A stretch of DNA of 64,000 bases from Eubacterium sp. Its GTDB lineage: Bacteria > Bacillota > Clostridia > Peptostreptococcales > Anaerovoracaceae. How positions within the stretch are numbered: position 1 is the first letter of the stretch; the number at the start of each line of letters is the position of its first letter. Location of the stretch: positions 43,836-107,835 of the forward strand of contig JAFWHX010000014.1 of NCBI GenBank assembly GCA_017533915.1, written 5' to 3'. The position numbers and the translations under genes were made by a program. Below the pieces are notes generated by a model. That model searched no databases. It was not told the DNA's origin and worked only from the letters and a program-made list of their open reading frames with translations. This document shows positions 9,135 through 17,162 of this stretch, piece by piece.

Positions 9135-12100
9135 CTATTTTCCAACCTTTACTTTCAGTGTTACGGTCTTTGACTTTGACTTATATTCAGCATTTCCTGC
9201 TGCTGTGATCTTTACCTTGATCTTATAAGTCTTGCCCTTCTTCAGACCCTTCTTGACAGTAACTTTACCAGCCTTGCTGACTGTTACTTTCTTGCTGCCC
9301 TTTGTCTTCTTGAAGGTAACCTTGCCCTGAGCCTTCTTAACTGTGAATGCCTTGGACTTAGCAAACTTCTTTGTCTTCTTGGCACTAGCCTTGACTGTCT
9401 TGCCCTTTGCTACCATCGGGTTAGACTTAAGAGCAACTGCATTATTGATAGCTTCGTTCAGTGCAGCTGTAGCAGCCTTAATCTCTGCTGTGCTTCTGTT
9501 ATTCTCGATAGCATCCTTCAGAGCTGTTACAGCATCTTCAACAGCCTTTACGCTGTCAGCTGTGTATCCCTTTGCGTCGATCTTTGCAGCATCTGCAAGA
9601 GCGAGGTCAGCAGCCTCAGCAGCATCCTTGGCATCCTGCTCAGGTGTCTTACCTTCCTTGGTAAGAACTGTGACTGTACCTACACGGCCTTCGATGAACT
9701 CTGTATAAACTGCATAGTTTTCAGATGAAACAAGGATTCTGTAATCACCCGGCAGCAGATCTTCAAGTTTCTGTCCACCTGCTGAAGTTACGGTGAAGGC
9801 TGACTTGTCAACATCAATAGGTGCACCTGTAACAGAATCGAGGATCGTCATGTTGAATGATGGGGTCTCTCCCTGCTTCATTGTGAAGTTGTCGACCTGA
9901 GCTTTAACACTCTTCTTCTCGATCGTGATCTCTGCAGCAAGTACTGAGTAATTGGTGTATCCATCTTTGCTGAGCTGTGCATATACATAGTATGTACCAG
10001 CATTCTGGATATCATCTACCTTGTCAAGGCTGTAGTCGAGAGCATCGATAGCTTTCTGATCTTCAGCTTCAGCATCTACTACTGCGTACTTAACAGCTGC
10101 GCCCTTAACGGTCGTTGCAGCTTCAACTGACCACTTTGTGGCAGCGTCATAAACGCCATCATATTCCTTGCTGGCAACTGTAACTGTCTTTGTTCCCTGT
10201 TTTACAGTGTATGTAGGAGCTGCAAATCTTGTCTTTGCGGCAACATGGTATTCTTTTGCATATGCTCTTGTATTGGCATTTCCTGTCATAACTGTAGCAT
10301 CATCATCGAATGCCTTGTCTTCAGCCCATGTCACATACAGAGTAACTGTATTTCCTGTGTAGCCCCAGTGTTCTTCGAGCTCTGAGCTGTCGATCACAGT
10401 TCCATTCAGCTTAACAGTAACTTCAGGTGTCTGAGCTGCTGCTCCAGGTACTCCCAGTACCAGATTTCCATCTGTGAGCTTGGAAGTATCATATGTTACT
10501 TCTGCGCCCTTGAGTGTATATGCTTTCTTGACATCAGTCTTTGCGCCAAGAGTTCCACCATATGAAGCTGTGTAAGTCGTAAGTCCTGTTGAATCTGTTG
10601 CCTTTGCGACCTTTGCTTCCTTTGTGAATGTCTTGTTAGCTTCTGGGCAATCCTTGAATGTGCACTTTGTAGTTACTGTTGCAGCTTCAAAGTCAGAGCT
10701 CCAGTTGAAGTTCTGCACTTCGAGGATATGGTCGCCTCTTGTTGAATCGTCGCCCTCTGCTGTTGCTGTGATAGCAGCGCCTGTTCTGTCCTTGATGCCC
10801 TTAACTGTATAAGTTGTCTTTGCCTTTGTAGCACAGTCCTTACCCTTTGCTTCCTTAACGATTTCAATTGCATCGTATTTATCGGTAAGTGTATCTGTAC
10901 CCTTCTTTGAATGGAATGTGACTTCATACAATCCATCCGCGATTGGCAAAACATAACCGTCACAAGCTGGATTGCTGCACATCATGAATCCTATGTATCT
11001 ATAGTCATTTTTGTCAGCAGCATAATCAGGCTGAGGATCACCCCAAGCACCTGTGACTACTGTGATCAGGTTATGGCCTGTTGCAGGTGTTGCCTCCATG
11101 ACTACCCAGTGCTCGCCTGCTGTGCAGTATTTGAATGTGCCGCCCGGCTGTGTGCATGTCGGTGTTACGACTGCTTCTGTCTTGTCAGCATTCAGTGTGA
11201 TCGTGTGCTTTGTTCCTGAAAGTACGACACCATCGATAACGAAATCTTCGATATCAGGAAGTGTCTGACCAGGTCTGCTTGGAGTCCATGCACCGAATGT
11301 GTCTGGAAGCTTAGGAATAGTTACTGGAACTTCACCATCACCACAGATCGCGCACTTGATAAGAGCGGTTCCTTCATGTTTGCATGTCGGCTGCTCTATA
11401 ACATTATACATTGTGCCATCGCTTACATGTGAGAAGTACTTTTCTGCTTTATCTGTTTCACTGAAATTAAGTGTGCTTGTGAATGTGCTCTGTGCAGCAC
11501 CTGTTCCGAATGTGTATGTGATAGCCTTTGATTCATATGCCCATTTGACGCACTTTGAATGCTTGCCGTCAGCTGCTTCTGCTGCAGTCTTGGCATCTGC
11601 GAGAGGCTTTACTACCTCTGCCTTGTCATCTACTTCATTTTCATCTTCGAAATTGCAGAAGAATACCGGCATGATAGTGAAGCTGCCATCTTCTTCAAGG
11701 TTCTTTGGTGCGACTTCAACAGCTTTAACAGTATTGCTTACTTTTGTCCCTGCGATCTCAGCGAGTTCGCCATAGAACCAATAATTATACTTTGTAGCGC
11801 CTTCTACTGTCTTTGATGTAACTTTTACAACGCTCTTGTGAGCATCTTTACCTGCCTGTATAGCAGCTTCTTCAGAGTCATAATCTGCTTCAGATTTCTC
11901 AAGAAGCTTGTATCCCTTGAGAGCACCTTTTACATGACCTGTCTTAGCAGCAGCCTGGCTGTCCTGCAGGTACTTTGTCTCAACTTCTTTTCCATCTGGA
12001 TCAGCTACGACTACTTTATAAGTCGTCTTGCCCATAGCTGTGCATGTAGGATCAGCGTTATATGGCTTTCCAACAACGTTCGTTCCGTTTTCTGCATACA

Positions 12101-12956
12101 CTTTTACGCCTTCAGCATCGAGCTCAGCCTTTGTAGCAGCTGTTACTGTAACAGTAGGCTCTACGTCATTACCTACGGCATCTTTCATCTCTGCTTTTAC
12201 TACTGGAAGTCCGTCCTTATGCTGGTTGATCCCGTTTACTACTACGATCTGTGTTGTTCCTGAAAGAACATATTTGTCAGCTTCCGGTCCATCGATGACT
12301 TTAGTAGTAAGTGTAGTCCACTGCCAACGACCCTGTCTTCTCTCAGTTCCCTGGAACTGATAAGTATATTTTCCATCTGGGCCAAGTGTAGGTTGCGCTG
12401 GAGTTGTACGATATACGTTCCGATCTGGGTAGGTTGCTTCTCTTATTTCTGTTTCATGCTGACCGCAGTTCTCACAGAAAGCCTGCATGCTTACCACATG
12501 CCATGCATCATTATTTTCTCTCTTTGCCCAGTTGTAGACTGTGCTTGCAGCAAGTGCATGCTCTTTGAAAATGATCTCACCAACACCGTCTTTACGGCAG
12601 ATACCAGCAGGGTTAGCTCCCCAGCTGCCCTTAGCAGGATCAAACGCAACAGGATCCTCTGTAAGAGTATGTCCGTTGAGCTTGATGGTCATCGGGATAT
12701 TGATCTGTTCTAATTCTGTAAGCGCTGCATCTTCAAGCAGTGTGATCACAGCATTAGTCTCTGCATTTGCGTCAACGTTTGTTGCATGTAATGCCTCTTC
12801 AAATGTGTCATAGTGTATCGGTTCTGTTGTCTCATCTGTAGTAACGTTTGCGCCAGAGAGTACAACTTCATCAGCAAATGCCATTGCAGGCATATACGCC
12901 ATGAGCATGAGAACGGACAGAAGCGAAACAATGACTTTCTTGAGTTTCTTGTTCAT
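9135..12956 (-). CDS. Large secreted surface protein with repeats, FIVAR motif and basic tail
   Basis: A 1273-residue exported protein of unknown function and a paralogue of the protein at 3009-5198. The signal peptide is nearly the same (MNKKLKK at the start, AMAFA at the cut after residue 28). The body contains TC..G / CxxC or CxxxxxH / GH modules like those of its paralogue, several beta-sandwich-like repeats, and an MBG/YDG-like Ig segment at about 975-1070 (KEYDGVYDA). A FIVAR-like helical motif at about 1115-1180 precedes the basic tail, which ends YKIKVKIT...TVTLKVKVGK. The DNA coding part of the tail is 75/79 identical to that of the paralogue. No sortase signal is present. The long, AT-rich leader suggests independent regulation. 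Confidence 0.85.
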   Translation of the reverse strand: MNKKLKKVIVSLLSVLMLMAYMPAMAFADEVVLSGANVTTDETTEPIHYDTFEEALHATNVDANAETNAVITLLEDAALTELEQINIPMTIKLNGHTLTEDPVAFDPAKGSWGANPAGICRKDGVGEIIFKEHALAASTVYNWAKRENNDAWHVVSMQAFCENCGQHETEIREATYPDRNVYRTTPAQPTLGPDGKYTYQFQGTERRQGRWQWTTLTTKVIDGPEADKYVLSGTTQIVVVNGINQHKDGLPVVKAEMKDAVGNDVEPTVTVTAATKAELDAEGVKVYAENGTNVVGKPYNADPTCTAMGKTTYKVVVADPDGKEVETKYLQDSQAAAKTGHVKGALKGYKLLEKSEADYDSEEAAIQAGKDAHKSVVKVTSKTVEGATKYNYWFYGELAEIAGTKVSNTVKAVEVAPKNLEEDGSFTIMPVFFCNFEDENEVDDKAEVVKPLADAKTAAEAADGKHSKCVKWAYESKAITYTFGTGAAQSTFTSTLNFSETDKAEKYFSHVSDGTMYNVIEQPTCKHEGTALIKCAICGDGEVPVTIPKLPDTFGAWTPSRPGQTLPDIEDFVIDGVVLSGTKHTITLNADKTEAVVTPTCTQPGGTFKYCTAGEHWVVMEATPATGHNLITVVTGAWGDPQPDYAADKNDYRYIGFMMCSNPACDGYVLPIADGLYEVTFHSKKGTDTLTDKYDAIEIVKEAKGKDCATKAKTTYTVKGIKDRTGAAITATAEGDDSTRGDHILEVQNFNWSSDFEAATVTTKCTFKDCPEANKTFTKEAKVAKATDSTGLTTYTASYGGTLGAKTDVKKAYTLKGAEVTYDTSKLTDGNLVLGVPGAAAQTPEVTVKLNGTVIDSSELEEHWGYTGNTVTLYVTWAEDKAFDDDATVMTGNANTRAYAKEYHVAAKTRFAAPTYTVKQGTKTVTVASKEYDGVYDAATKWSVEAATTVKGAAVKYAVVDAEAEDQKAIDALDYSLDKVDDIQNAGTYYVYAQLSKDGYTNYSVLAAEITIEKKSVKAQVDNFTMKQGETPSFNMTILDSVTGAPIDVDKSAFTVTSAGGQKLEDLLPGDYRILVSSENYAVYTEFIEGRVGTVTVLTKEGKTPEQDAKDAAEAADLALADAAKIDAKGYTADSVKAVEDAVTALKDAIENNRSTAEIKAATAALNEAINNAVALKSNPMVAKGKTVKASAKKTKKFAKSKAFTVKKAQGKVTFKKTKGSKKVTVSKAGKVTVKKGLKKGKTYKIKVKITAAGNAEYKSKSKTVTLKVKVGK

Positions 12957-13021
12957 TCTTTTTATCTCCTCTTAAATAAAACAATAACTAATCAAAAAAT
13001 TTTCAAGCAAACCTATTGCTT

Positions 13022-13048
13022 TTTCATGAGTGATAACCAATAATCAAA
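13022..13048 (-). promoter_or_regulatory. Motif shared with the 3009 gene (inverted partner of 2908-2934)
   Basis: Read on the minus strand, this is the 27-base segment with core ATTATTGGTTATCACT that also precedes the gene at 3009. It lies 65 bases before the start codon at 12956. Confidence 0.6.
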
Positions 13049-13087
13049 TCTTTAGTAATAACGAATTAATTAAACAATAGCGATAAC
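13029..13087 (-). repeat. Three direct repeats with a 25-bp period
   Basis: AGTGATAAC (13029-13037), AGTAATAAC (13054-13062) and AGCGATAAC (13079-13087) start exactly 25 bp apart in plus-strand spelling. The regular spacing suggests cooperative binding of a regulator on nearly the same DNA face, upstream of the surface-protein gene at 12956. Confidence 0.55.
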
Positions 13088-13485
13088 TTTAAACTTTGAT
13101 CAAAATTTAAAAGTGATGGCATTATCTGCTTTTAAATTGTTCCGACCTCCTTTCATAATGTAAACTATCTCAAACGCATACCATCGGTGCGCAGAAACCA
13201 ACTACATTTAGCCAGTCAATCAAAGTGTCATCAGTTAACTTCTCGTTCCCTGATGCTGTATCATAGGATCTGTCGTACCCAATGCCCCTGTGATCATTTG
13301 TATTTGACCACATATATGATCGCTATGGTACAGAACCCTAATCTACAGCAAATAATATACCGCAAATTGTCCTTTAAGTCAATATATTGGACATGTATAG
13401 GTGTACTAAATTAATATTAATAATTCATTAAAGTATTTTTATTTTATCAAAAATCTTCTGATATTTTTCATATTTTTTTCACAGG

Positions 13486-13520
13486 AAAAGGCGGCTTTGG
13501 GTCTTCAGCCCGCTGCCGCC
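13486..13520 (-). terminator. Terminator of the liv operon
   Basis: On the minus strand GGCGGC and GCCGCC enclose a second small stem (GGGC/GCCC type) and TTTTCC follows. It lies 35 bases beyond the livF stop. Confidence 0.8.
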
Positions 13521-13554
13521 CTGTATTTCCAACACTTCTGTGCTTTGGCCGCGA

Positions 13555-14259
13555 TCAGCCTCCCAGGTATGCTTTCTGGACAGTATCATTGTTTCTCATG
13601 TTTTCAGCCGTGTCTGAGATCACGATGTTGCCCGTCTCAAGTACATATCCCCTGTCAGCGATCTTGAGCGCTTTGTTCGCGTTCTGCTCGACGACCAGGA
13701 CTGTTATCCCGTCATCGTTAAGCTTTTTGATGACGTCAAAGCACGTGTTCACCATGATCGGCATCAGTCCCATGGACACCTCATCGATAAGGAGCATCTT
13801 AGGATCAAGCATGAGAGCCCGTCCTATCGCGAGCATCTGCTGTTCACCCCCTGACATCGTAGCCGCAAGCTGCTTTGACCGCTCGCCGAGCCTCGGGAAG
13901 ATATCATAGACCATGTCCATATTCTTCTTTATCTCAGCTTTGTCTTTCAGCTCATACGCGCCCATCTTCAGGTTGTCTTCTACTGAGAGCTTCCCGAATA
14001 CGCGGCGCCCTTCAGGAACGTAGCCGATCCCGAGAGCTGCCCTCTTATGCGCAGGAAGACTTGTTATATCCTCTCCATTATATACAATGCTTCCTGAAGT
14101 CGGCTTGACAAGACCCATGACAGTCTTGATCAGTGTGGTCTTCCCCGCTCCGTTCGGGCCGATGATCGAAACGAGCTCGTCATCTTCTACATTGACAGAT
14201 ACGCCGTGGAGGACCTCCATCATGCCGTATGATACATACAGATCTTTTATTTCCAGCAT
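13555..14259 (-). CDS. livF: Branched-chain amino-acid ABC transporter ATPase LivF
   Basis: A 234-residue cytoplasmic ATPase that, paired with LivG, drives import of leucine, isoleucine and valine. Walker A GPNGAGKT is at 34-41, the signature reads MSGGEQQ, and the Walker B region reads LLIDEVSMGL, with Val where most family members have Pro. Length and full sequence pattern are typical of LivF. Its ATG shares one base with the livG stop, and a GAGGAGG ribosome site lies inside the end of livG, so translation is coupled. It is the last gene of the livKHMGF cluster and is followed by a terminator. Confidence 0.95.
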   Translation of the reverse strand: MLEIKDLYVSYGMMEVLHGVSVNVEDDELVSIIGPNGAGKTTLIKTVMGLVKPTSGSIVYNGEDITSLPAHKRAALGIGYVPEGRRVFGKLSVEDNLKMGAYELKDKAEIKKNMDMVYDIFPRLGERSKQLAATMSGGEQQMLAIGRALMLDPKMLLIDEVSMGLMPIMVNTCFDVIKKLNDDGITVLVVEQNANKALKIADRGYVLETGNIVISDTAENMRNNDTVQKAYLGG

Positions 14260-15014
14260 CAGTCCTTGTCCTCCTCTCCCAGATAAGCTTCAATGACCTG
14301 CTTGTCGTTCTTGACGTATTCAGGCGTTCCTTCGCAGATCTTCTTGCCGTACGAGAGCACGGTGATCCTGTCACAGACCTTCATGGTAAGCGGAAGGTTG
14401 TGCTCGATGAGCACGATGGATCTCTTCTGCTCCTTAAGGTGCAGGATCAGGTCAGTTATCTCATTAATGGCGAAGTTAGACAGTCCCGCGCACGGTTCGT
14501 CCAGAAGTATCAGCTTAGGATCCGTGACAAGCGCACGCGCGATCTCAAGTCTCCTCAGGTATCCGAGCGAAACGTCCGAAGCCTTTTTGTTCGCGACACC
14601 GGCCAGTCCTGTCTCGTATATAACCTCTTCGACCTTCTGCTCTACCTCAGGGGTGTGCGATTTGTGGAAGTACGAGCCTATACCCGTATAGTCATGTACG
14701 CCCGCAGCCGCGAGCACATTATCAAAGATCGTAAGTCCGCGCAGCGGCTTGCTGATCTGGAACGTCCGGGCAAAACCCATCTTGGCCATCTTGTAAGCCG
14801 GCGTCCCTGTTATTTCTTTACCTTCCAGTGTGACCTTGCCTGCAGTCGGCTTGTACACTCCGCATATCGCGTTGAACAATGTCGTCTTTCCAGCTCCATT
14901 CGGCCCGATGATCCCGAGCGTCTCGCCCTTGTTCACAGTAAGATCAAAACCATCTATCGCCTTAAGTCCTCCGAAATACATCTTGAGGCCTTCGATCTTC
15001 ATTAATTCTTCCAT
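14259..15014 (-). CDS. livG: Branched-chain amino-acid ABC transporter ATPase LivG
   Basis: A 251-residue partner ATPase of LivF. Walker A GPNGAGKTT lies near residue 36 and Walker B LILLDEPCAGL is normal. The signature helix reads VSLGYLRRLEIARAL; the Tyr-Leu after Gly replaces the usual Gln-Gln, a mild departure from LSYGQQRR. The C-terminal ISxVEHN-like switch region is seen as IVLIEHNLPL. It overlaps livM by one base at its start and livF by one base at its end. Confidence 0.95.
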   Translation of the reverse strand: MEELMKIEGLKMYFGGLKAIDGFDLTVNKGETLGIIGPNGAGKTTLFNAICGVYKPTAGKVTLEGKEITGTPAYKMAKMGFARTFQISKPLRGLTIFDNVLAAAGVHDYTGIGSYFHKSHTPEVEQKVEEVIYETGLAGVANKKASDVSLGYLRRLEIARALVTDPKLILLDEPCAGLSNFAINEITDLILHLKEQKRSIVLIEHNLPLTMKVCDRITVLSYGKKICEGTPEYVKNDKQVIEAYLGEEDKD

Positions 15015-16039
15015 TACGCGAGGCCTCCTTCCGTATTATCTGGGTTTTGATCGGCATCAGGCGCAGCACCCGGATCGGTGTTCACGACCTGTGCGCCGGC
15101 AACATCGCCGACCGAAGCCGCCTGCTCCGCTATGAGGTCAGCTCTCGTCTTCTTCTTAGGAACAAACTTCCTGAAGATCTTAACGAACAGCTTCCAGATC
15201 GGGCTGTCGTCTCCGAGAAGCCCGCCCGGCATGAACCTTACCATAATGACGAGGAGGAGTGCATATACGAGCGCGCGGTAGTTATCCGCGAACCTGAGGA
15301 TCTCGGGAAGAGACGTTATCAGCAAAGCCCCGAATATCGGGCCTCTCAGAGTTCCGAGTCCTCCTATTACGCACATCGACACTACCTGGATGGATACCGT
15401 AAATGCAAAGTCCGTAGCGGATATGAATCCCATCCTGTGGGCGTAAATGCCGCCGGCAAGACCCGCGAGCGCTGTCCCTATTATGAACGCCAGGATCTGA
15501 TATTCACTTACATTGATGCCGAACGACCTAGCCGCGCCAGGATCATTCTCGATCGAAGCGAGCGCCATGCCGAACCATGAATGCCTCATCTTTGTTATGA
15601 GGAGGCACACGATGATTATTATCACCACCGTCATGATGAAGAAATGGAAATTATTCATCCTTATCCCGAAGATCACCGGCTTACGAGTAGTAAGGCCGAG
15701 CGTCCCTCCGGTTATCTTCAGCGTGTTGAATATCGCCGCCATAACGAAGTTTATTCCGATAGTAGTTATCGCAAGGAAGTCCGCCTGGAGCCTGAGCGAG
15801 ATCACGCCCAGCACAGCTCCGAACGCTCCTGATACCACCATAGCAGCAAGAAGAGCCAGCGGAAACGGAAGTATCTCATTCGTCGTAAGGATCGCTGCCG
15901 TATAAGCGCCGATACCGAAGAAAGCCGCGATACCCATCATAGCCTGCCCCGCGTATCCTGTGATGATATTCAGGGACAGCGCAAGGAGCGTGAAGATAGC
16001 GGCAGTAGCAAGGATCGAATACAAATATGCATTAGCCAT
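15014..16039 (-). CDS. livM: Branched-chain amino-acid ABC transporter permease LivM
   Basis: A 341-residue membrane permease with about eight hydrophobic segments and the family motif TGYAGQAMMGIAAFFGIGAY near residues 28-47. The conserved cytoplasmic loop that contacts the ATPases is recognisable (GINVSEYQILAFIIG). Beyond about residue 300 there is a hydrophilic Ala/Asp/Pro-rich extension (VNTDPGAAPDADQNPDNTEGG) not needed for transport in relatives. It starts 12 bases after livH, with GGGGGTGAGG as ribosome site, and forms the translocation pore with LivH. Confidence 0.95.
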   Translation of the reverse strand: MANAYLYSILATAAIFTLLALSLNIITGYAGQAMMGIAAFFGIGAYTAAILTTNEILPFPLALLAAMVVSGAFGAVLGVISLRLQADFLAITTIGINFVMAAIFNTLKITGGTLGLTTRKPVIFGIRMNNFHFFIMTVVIIIIVCLLITKMRHSWFGMALASIENDPGAARSFGINVSEYQILAFIIGTALAGLAGGIYAHRMGFISATDFAFTVSIQVVSMCVIGGLGTLRGPIFGALLITSLPEILRFADNYRALVYALLLVIMVRFMPGGLLGDDSPIWKLFVKIFRKFVPKKKTRADLIAEQAASVGDVAGAQVVNTDPGAAPDADQNPDNTEGGLA

Positions 16040-16051
16040 TACCTCACCCCC

Positions 16052-16927
16052 TTACATCTTGTTCTTCTGCCCCAGCAGGCCTTCAGGCTTGATGAGGAGC
16101 ATGATGATGAGCACCACGAATGCGATCGCGTCCTTAGGGATCGGAAGGTTCGTGTATGCTGAAACGAAAACTTCAACAAAACCTATGATCAGTCCGGCGA
16201 GCACAGTTCCGAGCGGATTACCGAGACCGCCGAGAACGATTATAGCGAGCATCTTGTATGACGGGACCTCGCCAAGAGCAGGCGTGATCGAGTTATACAG
16301 GATACCTACCATTATTCCCGCTATCGCGGCGAACCCGTATCCGAGAATATATGAAAGTGCCATGGCGTTGTTCGTGTTTACACCACAGACCTTTGCTATC
16401 TCAGCATCATTAGCAGTCGCGCGCCACGCAAGACCGAGCTTGGTCTTATTCAGCAGGAACCACAATATCAAAAGGCAGAATGCGGTAAGTGCGAATATCA
16501 GGATCCACGCAGGGATGAGAACGACCGGTCCTATCTTTATAGAGTCGACGCCGACGTCAAAGTTGTATGACTTGGAATACGGTCCGCAGATCAGCCTTAT
16601 CACGTCGGACGACATCGTAAAAAGTCCTACCGCAGCTACGAGCGGAATGATGGACAAAGTGTTCGGCTTGGCCAGGATAGGCGAATAAATGAATTTCTGG
16701 AGCACGACTCCAAGAGCGCCTACGGCGATCGCAGACCCGATAAAGGCCAGCGCAATGTTCCCCGTGGCGTGGTAGATGTACCATCCCAGGTACGCGCCTA
16801 CCAGGTAGGCGCCTGCGTTCGCGATATCAAGGATCCCCATGATACCATAGATAAGCGTTGCGCCCATAGCAGTCAGGGCGTACACGCTTCCTATCGCGAG
16901 CGCGTTCATAAACTGTTGCTCAAACAT
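16052..16927 (-). CDS. livH: Branched-chain amino-acid ABC transporter permease LivH
   Basis: A 291-residue permease with about eight hydrophobic segments, beginning with the family pattern NALAIGSVYALTAMGATLIYG-type (shown here in part: GSVYALTAMGATLIYG) and MGILDIANAGAYLVGAY. The conserved loop GCGVN-like element appears as KVCGVNTNNAMALSY. It pairs with LivM. It is separated from the binding-protein gene by 235 bases containing a strong hairpin, an arrangement that would give more binding protein than permease. Confidence 0.94.
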   Translation of the reverse strand: MFEQQFMNALAIGSVYALTAMGATLIYGIMGILDIANAGAYLVGAYLGWYIYHATGNIALAFIGSAIAVGALGVVLQKFIYSPILAKPNTLSIIPLVAAVGLFTMSSDVIRLICGPYSKSYNFDVGVDSIKIGPVVLIPAWILIFALTAFCLLILWFLLNKTKLGLAWRATANDAEIAKVCGVNTNNAMALSYILGYGFAAIAGIMVGILYNSITPALGEVPSYKMLAIIVLGGLGNPLGTVLAGLIIGFVEVFVSAYTNLPIPKDAIAFVVLIIMLLIKPEGLLGQKNKM

Positions 16928-17019
16928 ATAGACCTCGCAAGTAAAAACTCGTAAGCATTATCTGCTGTGCAGCCGGCTGCTTCATGCAGTCAGCGCACAT
17001 TTCACTTAAAATAGTCACA

Positions 17020-17044
17020 GGGGAGGCGGATCACCCGCCTCCCC
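17020..17044 (-). terminator. Hairpin between livK and livH, probable attenuating terminator
   Basis: A 10-bp GC-rich stem (GGGGAGGCGG / CCGCCTCCCC) with a 5-base loop lies 119 bases after the livK stop. On the minus strand it is followed by TGTGACTATTTT, a poor T-run, so it more likely stabilises livK mRNA or partly terminates than stops all transcription. Confidence 0.7.
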
Positions 17045-17162
17045 TACTAGTGAATCATATTATTCTGTTCTTACATTCTATATATCCACTGTCACAGTTT
17101 TGACCGTGTGCAGAGCACAGATACCGTCAGACTGTGACGAGGAGATTTTGATCGAATGCAGA

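Larger units (their letters stand above)
12957..13485. promoter_or_regulatory. AT-rich regulatory spacer upstream of the large surface protein
   Basis: No convincing gene lies in this stretch. Read on the minus strand it contains the motif TAAACTATCTCAA (13161-13173, plus-strand spelling), a strong Shine-Dalgarno-like AAAGGAGGT (13145-13153) that is not followed by a start codon at proper distance, three 25-bp-spaced repeats (13029-13087) and the motif shared with the 3009 gene (13022-13048). The SD-like site may belong to a lost leader peptide or pair with the ribosome in another way. The outer part, 13190-13480, is AT-rich and shows no other structure that I can support. Confidence 0.5.

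Noticed and set aside
13066-13122. 18-codon leader peptide on the minus strand before the large surface gene
   Set aside because: The strong ribosome-site-like sequence at 13145-13153 is 22 bases from the ATG, too far, and no closer start codon opens a frame.
14229-15005. 258-codon open frame on the plus strand across livG
   Set aside because: Antisense shadow of a well-conserved gene, with no ribosome site and an arginine-rich, unrecognisable product. The same applies to the long antisense frames at 24447-25250 and 60048-61199.
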